From NCBI GenBank assembly GCA_017307785.1, contig JAFKGI010000056.1, forward strand, positions 1 to 46,635: a stretch of DNA of 46,635 nt, read 5' to 3'. How positions within the stretch are numbered: position 1 is the first letter of the stretch; the number at the start of each line of letters is the position of its first letter. The stretch is from Vulcanimicrobiota bacterium. Lineage in GTDB: Bacteria; Vulcanimicrobiota; Xenobia; Xenobiales; JADMJV01. A program made the position numbers and the translations under genes. Shown here in pieces: positions 39,802 through 46,635 of the stretch. The notes under the pieces were generated by a model. It was not told the origin of the DNA. It was given only the letters and a program-made list of their open reading frames with translations, and ran no database searches.

Positions 39802-41802
39802 GTGTCCACTCGAAAAACCAACGGAACCAATGGCAAAGTCAAAACGACGCTACCGGCGGCCGCAACACTCCCGCGCATCGTCGAGGCGATCCAGGGCAAT
39901 TCCCTGGAGACCGAACTGTCCGAATCGCTGGCCAACACCCGTGGAGTCCTCGACGTCGTCCAGGCCCTTCAACGAGTGAGCTCGGGAAACCCTCGGGACG
40001 CCATCACCGCCGCCCTTGATGCGGTGCGCCAGGCCTTTGGCTGGGCCTATGCTTCCTACTGGGAAGTGCAACCGGACCGAGTCCTGCGCTTCTCCTGCGA
40101 ATCGGGCAGCGTCAACGAGGAATTCCGCCAATGCACGCTGACCTCGACCTTCCAGGAAGGTCAGGGCCTCTCCGGACGAGCCTGGCGCCAGCGCGACTTG
40201 GTCTTCGTCCCCAACATCGGTGAAGTCCACGACTGCCCGCGCGCGCCGATCGCTCTGCGCGCCGGTGTTCGCGCGGGTATGGCCATCCCGGTGGTGCTGG
40301 AGGGCCAGGTGCTGGGTGTTATGGACTTCTTCTCGCTGGAAAGCGTGAACCTCTCCCCAGAACGCAGCCAGGCGGTGCGCGGTGTTGCCAGTCTGGTCTC
40401 CAGTTCGATCCAGACCATCCACCAACAGGCTCGCCAAAGTGAACTCATCCGTGACGGCGCCCGGATCTACTCTATGATGGAAAACGCCCCGGTTGCCATC
40501 ATGGCTTGCGACCTGGACCTGAACATCACCTATATGAACCCCGCTACGCGCTCCACGCTGAAGAAGATTGAGCAGCATCTACCCGTTCGGGTCGAGCAAA
40601 TGATGGGAATGAGCATCGACATCTTCCACCGCCATCCCGAACATCAACGAAAGATCCTGCGCGACCCGCGAAATCTGCCTCACCACGCCAAGATTACCGT
40701 GGCGGACGAGACCATGGACCTGACCATCAACGCGATGCTCGACGATAAAGGCCAATACATTGGACCGATGCTCACCTGGGAACTGATCACCAGCAAGGTC
40801 CGCGCGGAGGAGGCCGAGAGGCAGCGACTGGAGCGCGAGCGAAAAGACGCCGAAGAACTGGCGGCCAAAGTGGACTCTATTTTATCCACCGTCACCGCGA
40901 ACGCAGCTGGAGATCTGACGCGAGAAATCGAGGTGCTGGGCGATGATCCCATCGGCCAGGTGGGTCGAGGTCTGAGCAAATTGGTCCACGACCTGCGCGA
41001 CAGCCTTCGTGACATACGCCACAACGTGTTAACCGTCAGCAGCGCGGCTGAACAATTGACAGCCACCAGCAAGCAGATGCAGACCAACTCGGGTGAGTCC
41101 TCCAGTCAGGCGATCTCGGCCTCGAGCGCCGGTGAGCAGGTAAATCAAAACATTCAGATGGTCGCCTCGGCATCGGAGGAGATGACTGCCAGCATTCGCG
41201 AGATTGCCAAGAGCGCCCACCAGGCCGCTCGAGTCTCGACCTCCGCAGTCGAAGTAGCCAACGCCACCAACCAGACAATCTCCAAATTGGGTGACAGTTC
41301 GCTGGAAATTGGCAAGGTCATCAAAGTCATCAGCTCTATCGCTCAACAGACCAATCTGCTGGCTCTGAACGCAACCATTGAGGCCGCCAGAGCGGGTGAA
41401 GCGGGACGCGGCTTTGCGGTAGTCGCCAACGAAGTCAAAGAGCTGGCCAAAGAAACCGCCAAGGCGACCGAAGACATCACCCACAAGATCGAAGCCATCC
41501 AATCGGATAGCACCGGGGCTGTCCAGGCTATCGCCAGCATTACGCAAATTATCCACGAAATCTCGGATATTGCCAACACGATCGCAGGCGCTGTGGAGCA
41601 GCAGTCGGCCACGACATCTGAAATCAGCCGCTCGGTGTCGGAAGCCGCCAAGGGTTCGGGAGAAATCTCGCACGCTATCGCCCAGGTTGCCACCGCCGCA
41701 GAAAACAGCCGGATGGGAGCAGACGAAACGCTGCAAGCAGCTCAGTCTCTGTCTCAACTGGCCGGACAGCTGCAGGCGATGATCAGCCGCTTCACCCTGT
41801 AG
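39802..41802 (+). CDS. Soluble chemoreceptor (MCP) with GAF and PAS domains
   Basis: A 666-residue methyl-accepting protein without membrane segments. A GAF domain (about 50-210) is followed by a PAS-like domain (about 220-330, MENAPVAIMACDLDLNITYM), a charged coil, a HAMP-like piece (about 350-405) and a signalling domain ending at 666. The hairpin tip is IAQQTNLLALNATIEAARAG, which binds CheA and CheW. Being cytoplasmic, it would sense an internal signal. GTG start with GGAGG nine bases upstream. It is the first gene of the operon; a long hairpin follows it. No C-terminal CheR-tethering pentapeptide is seen. Confidence 0.93.
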   Translation: MSTRKTNGTNGKVKTTLPAAATLPRIVEAIQGNSLETELSESLANTRGVLDVVQALQRVSSGNPRDAITAALDAVRQAFGWAYASYWEVQPDRVLRFSCESGSVNEEFRQCTLTSTFQEGQGLSGRAWRQRDLVFVPNIGEVHDCPRAPIALRAGVRAGMAIPVVLEGQVLGVMDFFSLESVNLSPERSQAVRGVASLVSSSIQTIHQQARQSELIRDGARIYSMMENAPVAIMACDLDLNITYMNPATRSTLKKIEQHLPVRVEQMMGMSIDIFHRHPEHQRKILRDPRNLPHHAKITVADETMDLTINAMLDDKGQYIGPMLTWELITSKVRAEEAERQRLERERKDAEELAAKVDSILSTVTANAAGDLTREIEVLGDDPIGQVGRGLSKLVHDLRDSLRDIRHNVLTVSSAAEQLTATSKQMQTNSGESSSQAISASSAGEQVNQNIQMVASASEEMTASIREIAKSAHQAARVSTSAVEVANATNQTISKLGDSSLEIGKVIKVISSIAQQTNLLALNATIEAARAGEAGRGFAVVANEVKELAKETAKATEDITHKIEAIQSDSTGAVQAIASITQIIHEISDIANTIAGAVEQQSATTSEISRSVSEAAKGSGEISHAIAQVATAAENSRMGADETLQAAQSLSQLAGQLQAMISRFTL

Positions 41803-41812
41803 GACAGTCAAT

Positions 41813-41850
41813 GACCGGGCGGCGGGAGCCCTGGCTCCGGCCGCCCGGTC
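41813..41850 (+). promoter_or_regulatory. Long hairpin between the receptor gene and cheA
   Basis: GACCGGGCGGC pairs perfectly with GCCGCCCGGTC (11 bp); after one G-G mismatch, GGAGCC pairs with GGCTCC inside. No U-tract follows. It may be an intra-operon attenuator or a processing/stability element that lets the receptor be made in different amounts from CheA. Confidence 0.6.
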
Positions 41851-41910
41851 CACCGGAAACATTCAATCGCCCTGGTGGAGCCAGGCAAATACCTTATGGA
41901 GGACAAGACC

Positions 41911-44178
41911 GTGGCACTGCCCCTAGACTCAGACCCGGAAATGCTGAGTGACTTTCTTGTGGAAGCTTGGGAACAGGTGGAAATTCTCGACCGAGAATTT
42001 GTCGCCCTGGAAGAAGAACCCGATAACCTCGAACGCATTACCACAATCTTTCGAGTTATGCATACCCTGAAGGGCGGCGCCGGTTTTCTGGGGCTGGAGA
42101 TGATGGAGTGTCTCACCCACTACGCGGAAACACTTCTATCGCGGATGCGAGAAGGCGAGCTTGCCGTCACTCGCGAGCGCAGCACCGTCCTGCTAAAAAC
42201 CGCCGACGCCTGCAAATCGATTTTACAGTACCTGGAGAAGGAAAGCGGAGAAGGACCCGTTCGCTACAACGACCTGATGGTGGAACTCAAGCGTGAAGCC
42301 GAGAACCGCAACCAGGACACGGCTCCCTCGGTGGCCTCGGAACTTCGCCCCAAGCACCAGGGGATGAGCGACCTGGAGGACTTTCAAGCCCAACTGCTGG
42401 CCGCCATGAGTGGAGAGGCAGAGAGAGAAGAAGAAGAGGCGACGCCGGCTCCGGTGACTGAGATAGCGGTGGCTCAGGCCAATCCGGCCGAGATGCCCGG
42501 CCCTGTAGGCGAAGAAGAGCAGGTTAGCGGCAGTCACACCTGTGACAGCCGGATCCGCGTGCAAGTCGATCTGCTGGATAAGCTGATGAACCTGGTGGGT
42601 GAGTTGGTGCTGTCGCGGAATCAGATTCTGCAAATCTCCACCGGCCTCGAGAGCACCGCGCTCTCCTCCGCCTGTCAGCGCATCAACCTGGTCACCAGCG
42701 AGCTTCAGGTCCACGTGATGCAAACGCGTATGCAGCCGGTCTCAACGCTTTTGAATCGATTCCCACGCATCATCCGCGACCTCTGTGCTCAGACCGGTAA
42801 AGAAGCCAAATTCACCATGGACGGTCAGGACACCGGGCTGGATCGCACCATCCTCGAGGCGGTGAAGGATCCCCTCACCCACATTCTACGAAACTCGGTC
42901 GACCACGGACTGGAAGCGCCTCAGGTGCGCACGTCACGTGGCAAGAGCGCCCGGGGTCACATCCACATTCGCGCTTATCACGAAGGCGGCCAGGTCACCA
43001 TCGAGATCAACGATGACGGTGCCGGCGTCAACCTGGAACGGGTGAAAGAGAAGGCCGTATCACAGGGCCTGGTTACTTCCCAGGAAGCCCAGCGGATGTG
43101 TGAGCGAGACGCCCTGCAGCTGCTCTTCCAGCCTGGCTTCTCCACGGCCGCGACGGTCACCAATCTGTCCGGCCGAGGAGTCGGTATGGACGTAGTCCGT
43201 ACCTCGGTGGAGAAGATCGGTGGCAGCGTCGACCTCAGCACCGTTCCGGGTCAGGGAACCCAGGTCAAGCTCCGCTTGCCGCTCACCCTGGCCATTATCC
43301 CCGCCCTGCTGGTCAGTTCCAATGGGCAGCGCTACGCCATTCCTCAGGTCAACCTGCAAGAACTGGTTCGCCTGGAAGGTGCCGAAGCTCAGGCAGGCAT
43401 TGAACGCATCTACGGTGCCGAAGTCTATCGCCTGCGCGGTCAACTCCTGCCCCTGCTGAGACTTCGCTCGGTCCTGGGTAGTCCCGTGGAAGCTAGCGAC
43501 ACGGTCAACATCGTCGTGGTGAACGCCGACGGCACTCCTTTTGGACTGATTGTAGACGGTGTGTGCGACACCGAGGAGATCGTCGTGAAACCTCTGACCC
43601 GGGAACTCAAGCAGCTCCAACTCTACGCCGGCGCCACCATCATGGGTGACGGCACGGTAGCCTTGATTCTGGACGTCGCGGGACTGGGAAGAACCTCGAA
43701 ATTACATCAGGAGAAGTCGAAGGACCGAGACAAAGAGGAAAATGAAGCTCAGACCGACCCCTCCTGCCAGAGCCTGCTCCTCTTCCGCCTGTCGGGCAAC
43801 GAGCAGTTCGCGATCCCCCTGACCTTGCTATCTCGACTGGAGGAGTTCCACTCCAACCAGGTAGAGATGGTCCGCGGGGAACAGGTGGTGCAGTATCGCG
43901 GGCGCCTGCTGAAACTGGTCGATATGGCCGGCCACTTCGGAATGATGGGTCATCACGGCTCGGAAACCTATCGAGTTCTGGTCTTCAATTACGAAGGCAC
44001 CGATCTGGGATTGGTCGTCGAGGAAATCCTCGATGTCGTAGACGACACCCTGGTACTGGAGCCCGGTTCCTCCGGCAGGGGAGTCATGGGAACGGCCGTG
44101 ATTGCCGGCAAAGCGACTACCGTCGTCGACCTGCTCCAATTGGTCGGCGGCAGTCAATCCAGTTTCGCTTTCCACTAA
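41911..44178 (+). CDS. cheA: Chemotaxis histidine kinase CheA with two CheW-like domains
   Basis: A 755-residue kinase. The HPt domain carries phospho-acceptor His51 in MHTLKGGAGFLG. An acidic/Pro-rich linker (about 110-205) shows no recognisable P2 domain. Dimerisation helices follow (about 213-275, LLDKLMNLVGELVLSRNQI), then the ATPase (HILRNSVDHGLEAP, DDGAGV, GRGVGMDVV), a CheW-like domain (about 450-590), and a second CheW-like domain (about 620-752, LLLFRLSGNEQFAIP), which is unusual. It phosphorylates CheY and CheB. I chose the GTG at 41911 because GGAGG lies eight bases upstream; GTG 41875 and ATG 41896 are in frame but weaker. Confidence 0.95.
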   Translation: MALPLDSDPEMLSDFLVEAWEQVEILDREFVALEEEPDNLERITTIFRVMHTLKGGAGFLGLEMMECLTHYAETLLSRMREGELAVTRERSTVLLKTADACKSILQYLEKESGEGPVRYNDLMVELKREAENRNQDTAPSVASELRPKHQGMSDLEDFQAQLLAAMSGEAEREEEEATPAPVTEIAVAQANPAEMPGPVGEEEQVSGSHTCDSRIRVQVDLLDKLMNLVGELVLSRNQILQISTGLESTALSSACQRINLVTSELQVHVMQTRMQPVSTLLNRFPRIIRDLCAQTGKEAKFTMDGQDTGLDRTILEAVKDPLTHILRNSVDHGLEAPQVRTSRGKSARGHIHIRAYHEGGQVTIEINDDGAGVNLERVKEKAVSQGLVTSQEAQRMCERDALQLLFQPGFSTAATVTNLSGRGVGMDVVRTSVEKIGGSVDLSTVPGQGTQVKLRLPLTLAIIPALLVSSNGQRYAIPQVNLQELVRLEGAEAQAGIERIYGAEVYRLRGQLLPLLRLRSVLGSPVEASDTVNIVVVNADGTPFGLIVDGVCDTEEIVVKPLTRELKQLQLYAGATIMGDGTVALILDVAGLGRTSKLHQEKSKDRDKEENEAQTDPSCQSLLLFRLSGNEQFAIPLTLLSRLEEFHSNQVEMVRGEQVVQYRGRLLKLVDMAGHFGMMGHHGSETYRVLVFNYEGTDLGLVVEEILDVVDDTLVLEPGSSGRGVMGTAVIAGKATTVVDLLQLVGGSQSSFAFH

Positions 44179-44199
44179 GAGTTAGAAAGGATGTCTTCG

Positions 44200-44652
44200 A
44201 TGGCTACTACAGTGCAATACGCGACCTTCTATCTGGATCGCGAATATCTCGGTGTTGACGTGCTGCGGGTGCAAGAGGTGCTGCGCAAACAAATTATGAC
44301 CCCCATACCACAAGCGCCGGATGATATAGCTGGACTCATCAATTTGCGCGGACAAATCGTAACCGCAATTGACCTGCGGCGACGACTGGGCATGGCCTGC
44401 CTGGAGGCCGATAGAGATTCGATGAATGTCATCGTCCGAGGGGACGAGGGTCCCATCAGTCTGCTGGTGGACGATATCGGCGACGTCGTCGAGGTCCCGA
44501 CTGACTCTCTGGAGCCTCGGCCTGACACCATGAGCGGATGCGCAGCCGCCTTTCTGCGGGGAATTCACAAATTGCCCAATAGCCTTCTCGGTGTTCTGGA
44601 CGTAGATCGCCTGAGCAGGAACGGGGAAGAGATGGGACGGGAGGGTCGATGA
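44200..44652 (+). CDS. cheW: Chemotaxis coupling protein CheW
   Basis: A 150-residue single-domain coupling protein (YATFYLDREYLGVDVLRVQE, then IAGLINLRGQIVTAIDLRRR, then GPISLLVDDIGDVVEVPTD). It joins the receptor to CheA in the array. I start at the ATG at 44200, with AAAGGA eight bases upstream; the ATG at 44191 touches that sequence and is too close. It overlaps cheY by ATGA. Confidence 0.93.
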   Translation: MATTVQYATFYLDREYLGVDVLRVQEVLRKQIMTPIPQAPDDIAGLINLRGQIVTAIDLRRRLGMACLEADRDSMNVIVRGDEGPISLLVDDIGDVVEVPTDSLEPRPDTMSGCAAAFLRGIHKLPNSLLGVLDVDRLSRNGEEMGREGR

Positions 44653-45047
44653 GAGTCCTGATTGCTGACGATAGCGCGGTTCAACGGCGCAAGATTGCTA
44701 GCTACCTGAAGCCACTAGGCGTGGAAATCCTGGAAGCCCCTGATGGGGCAGAGGCTTTTGACATGCTCAAGGAAAGACAGGTGGAACTGCTGATCACCGA
44801 TTGGAACATGCCAAGGATGGACGGCCTTTGCCTGGTCAAGGCAGTTCGGGCGGAAGCGAAACTGGGCGACATTCCCATTCTGATGGTGACGACTGAAAAT
44901 GACCCCTGGTCGGTCACCCGCGCGATCCGCTCGGGGGCCAATGAGTATCTGATGAAGCCGTTTGATGACGAATCGCTGCTGAGCAAGCTGAGGGGGGCGT
45001 TGGGCTGGGATCACCGTCTTTTTGAGAGATTACCTCCGTGCTCATGA
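44649..45047 (+). CDS. cheY: CheY-type single-domain response regulator
   Basis: A 132-residue receiver with Asp7 and Asp8 for metal, acceptor Asp51 (LLITDWNMPRMDG), the Thr of MVTTEN and the Lys of LMKPF, so it is a complete receiver. Its position between cheW and cheB makes it the likely motor-binding output of the operon. The start overlaps the cheW stop (ATGA), and its stop overlaps the cheB start. Confidence 0.92.
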   Translation: MRVLIADDSAVQRRKIASYLKPLGVEILEAPDGAEAFDMLKERQVELLITDWNMPRMDGLCLVKAVRAEAKLGDIPILMVTTENDPWSVTRAIRSGANEYLMKPFDDESLLSKLRGALGWDHRLFERLPPCS

Positions 45048-46075
45048 CAAACAAGCTAAAAGTATTGGTCGTGGACGACTCTGCCGTCTTCCGGCGCGCT
45101 CTCAGCAGAGCCTTTACGGATTTGCCGGGAGTCGAACTGGTCGGCTGCGCCAATGAGGGCAGCGAGGCTCTTCAAAAAATCCGAACGCTGGCTCCAGATC
45201 TGGTCACCCTGGATTTGGAAATGCCGGGAATGGATGGACTGACGACCCTGCGGCTGATGCGAGAACAAGGCTTCAACAAAAAGGTGGTGGTCCTATCCGC
45301 TTTAGGGGGCGAGCGGCGCACGGTCGAAGCTCTCTGTCTGGGGGCCGACGACTTTATCCAGAAGCCCAATTCGGCGAATGCGATGGAAACATTACGCCAG
45401 GTCCTGGAAAAGGCAGTCGAGCAATTCGCAACCAGGCGACCGCTGGCTCCGGTGCGGACTTCGGTATCCAGACTTGCTCCCCCCCAGACCAAGCACATCG
45501 AAATTGTGGTGATTGGGGTATCCACGGGGGGCCCCAATGCGCTTCCGGAGGCCCTCTCGCAGTTGCCCGCCAATCTGCCAGTGCCCGTCCTGGTCGTGCA
45601 GCATATGCCGGCCACCTTCACGCGGTTGCTGGCGGAACGTTTGAACAGCAAATGCACGATCAATATCTCCGAGGCGGTCGACCAGGAACCGCTGCGGCCG
45701 GGCCAGGTCTATATAGCTCCCGGTGACTTTCACATGGAAGTAACCGGAAATCCGCGGGCGGCCAAGATTCACCTTCAGCAAGGTCCCCACGAAAATGGCT
45801 GCCGTCCCGCCGCTGACGTGCTCTTTCGCAGCGTTGCGAAAATTTATGGAGGCCGCTGTCTCAGCGTGGTGATGACCGGGATGGGTCGAGACGGCCTGGA
45901 GGGCGTAAAAGCCCTGTCCGCCCACGGAGCGCATTGTCTGGCTCAAGATCAGGAGAGTTGCGCGGTGTGGGGAATGCCTCGCTTTATCGTGGAAAACCGA
46001 CTGGCCCACGAGGTACTACCACCGGCCGAACTCGGTCGAAGAATTGCCGAGCTTGCTGCTGGGAAAGGAATTTAA
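45044..46075 (+). CDS. cheB: Chemoreceptor glutamate methylesterase CheB
   Basis: A 343-residue protein: receiver (1-120, acceptor Asp57 in LVTLDLEMPGMDG), linker, and methylesterase domain with catalytic Ser160 in GVSTGGPN, His187 in QHMPATF and Asp283 in MTGMGRDG. It removes methyl groups from the receptor for adaptation and can deamidate Gln residues. I start at the ATG at 45044, which overlaps the cheY stop; a GTG six bases upstream is also in frame. cheR follows five bases after the stop. Confidence 0.95.
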   Translation: MTNKLKVLVVDDSAVFRRALSRAFTDLPGVELVGCANEGSEALQKIRTLAPDLVTLDLEMPGMDGLTTLRLMREQGFNKKVVVLSALGGERRTVEALCLGADDFIQKPNSANAMETLRQVLEKAVEQFATRRPLAPVRTSVSRLAPPQTKHIEIVVIGVSTGGPNALPEALSQLPANLPVPVLVVQHMPATFTRLLAERLNSKCTINISEAVDQEPLRPGQVYIAPGDFHMEVTGNPRAAKIHLQQGPHENGCRPAADVLFRSVAKIYGGRCLSVVMTGMGRDGLEGVKALSAHGAHCLAQDQESCAVWGMPRFIVENRLAHEVLPPAELGRRIAELAAGKGI

Positions 46076-46079
46076 TCCA

Positions 46080-46635
46080 ATGGCCATTTCTCAAGAGGAC
46101 TTCCGATTCGTGTCAGGCTACCTTCACCGCGAATCGGGCATTGCACTGACGGATGAAAAAGCATATCTGGTTGAAAACAGACTGGGAGAGTTGTGTCGGA
46201 CAATCGGATTGAGCGGCATTTCCGCGCTGGTTCAGGAATTACGCCAACGCCCCAGCGGACAGGTGAAGCAACAGATGGTGGAGGCGATGACCACCAACGA
46301 AACCAGTTTCTTTCGGGACGTGAGTCCCTTCGAGGCCCTCAAAATGGCCATCTTGCCGGAACTGCTGGAGGCTCGTAAACAGACTCGTCAGCTGCGTATC
46401 TGGTCGGCGGCGGCCTCAACCGGTCAGGAAGCCTACTCCACCGCAATGATGCTGGACATGAACTTCGCTCGTGTCATCAAGGACTGGAATATTGAGGTGC
46501 TGGGGACGGACCTGGCCGAAAAAGTCCTGGAGCGCTGCCGAACGGGCGAATACAGCCAGTTGGAAGTAAACCGCGGACTGCCGGCGCAGTATTTGGTGGC
46601 CTATTTCAAGAAAAAAGCAAGTCGTTGGCAGATTA
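46080..46635 (+). CDS. cheR: Chemoreceptor methyltransferase CheR, cut by the window end
   Basis: The first 185 residues are present. The N-terminal helical domain (EDFRFVSGYLHRESGIAL, then TTNETSFFRD) and the SAM-binding start (LRIWSAAASTGQEAYSTAM, then VLGTDLAEKVL) are typical of CheR. It methylates receptor glutamates in the cytoplasm, opposing CheB. The GQE form of the motif (instead of GEE) is a known variant. AAAGGAA upstream supports the ATG. The gene runs off the window, so the C-terminal part of the catalytic domain is not seen. Confidence 0.95.
   Translation, partial: MAISQEDFRFVSGYLHRESGIALTDEKAYLVENRLGELCRTIGLSGISALVQELRQRPSGQVKQQMVEAMTTNETSFFRDVSPFEALKMAILPELLEARKQTRQLRIWSAAASTGQEAYSTAMMLDMNFARVIKDWNIEVLGTDLAEKVLERCRTGEYSQLEVNRGLPAQYLVAYFKKKASRWQI

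Noticed and set aside
1..46635. tRNA, rRNA, CRISPR arrays, insertion sequences and prophage genes
   Set aside because: Looked for in all gaps; no cloverleaf, direct-repeat array, transposase or terminal inverted repeat was recognisable.

Overview
This is a GC-rich (about 60% by eye), densely packed chromosomal window from an uncultured-looking, diderm-type bacterium. Lipoproteins, a bacterial alpha-2-macroglobulin, an RND heavy-metal pump, a FliP/SctR-type export-gate protein and a complete chemotaxis operon point to a motile, surface-active cell with an outer membrane. I cannot assign a phylum. I saw no rRNA, tRNA, CRISPR array, insertion sequence or prophage.

Layout. 1-6333: end of a pentapeptide-repeat gene, a secreted Gly-rich collagen-like protein, a small unknown protein, a secreted esterase, a helical-repeat protein, a PPC-domain protein divergent from an AraC regulator, and a methyltransferase. 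6388-12336: a giant thioester alpha-2-macroglobulin lipoprotein. 12401-19668: a full-length bacterial homologue of the mainly eukaryotic RUS (DUF647) family, a Sec-exported tandem duplication of a flagellar rod/hook-like module, a small membrane protein, a secreted bulb-lectin protein, a Zn-ribbon protein, a hydrophobic unknown, an alpha/beta hydrolase and a nitroreductase. 19755-25562: a Cys-His amidase-like protein without a signal peptide, a small protein, an RNase Z-like hydrolase, a TPR protein, a P-loop kinase, and an alpha/beta hydrolase translationally coupled to an EndoQ-type PHP endonuclease. 25621-33957: a secreted S9-peptidase-like protein that has lost its catalytic Ser and His, a hybrid histidine kinase, and the divergent CzcBA-like metal efflux pair. 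33950-39590: an HD-GYP response regulator with a small Cys protein, two YflT/low-temperature-type paralogues flanking an SseB-like gene, a TetR and a LuxR-type response regulator facing each other across a perfect palindrome, and a lone FliP/SctR. 39802-46635: a soluble GAF-PAS chemoreceptor followed by cheA-cheW-cheY-cheB-cheR (cheR is cut by the window end).

How it works together. The last 7 kb is one chemotaxis operon: receptor, kinase, coupling protein, output regulator and both adaptation enzymes, with ATGA-type overlaps. The kinase/pump divergon suggests sensor control of metal efflux. Much of the remainder is envelope or exported protein.

Main discoveries from reading the sequence: (1) many genes that lack a Shine-Dalgarno sequence carry a TANNNT -10 element 6 or 7 bases before the start codon, i.e. 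likely leaderless transcription; this supports several start choices and two otherwise doubtful small genes; (2) a full-length RUS/DUF647 protein in a bacterium; (3) a Sec-targeted double FlgG/FlgF-like protein; (4) an S9 pseudo-peptidase; (5) several intergenic palindromes and long hairpins without U-tracts.
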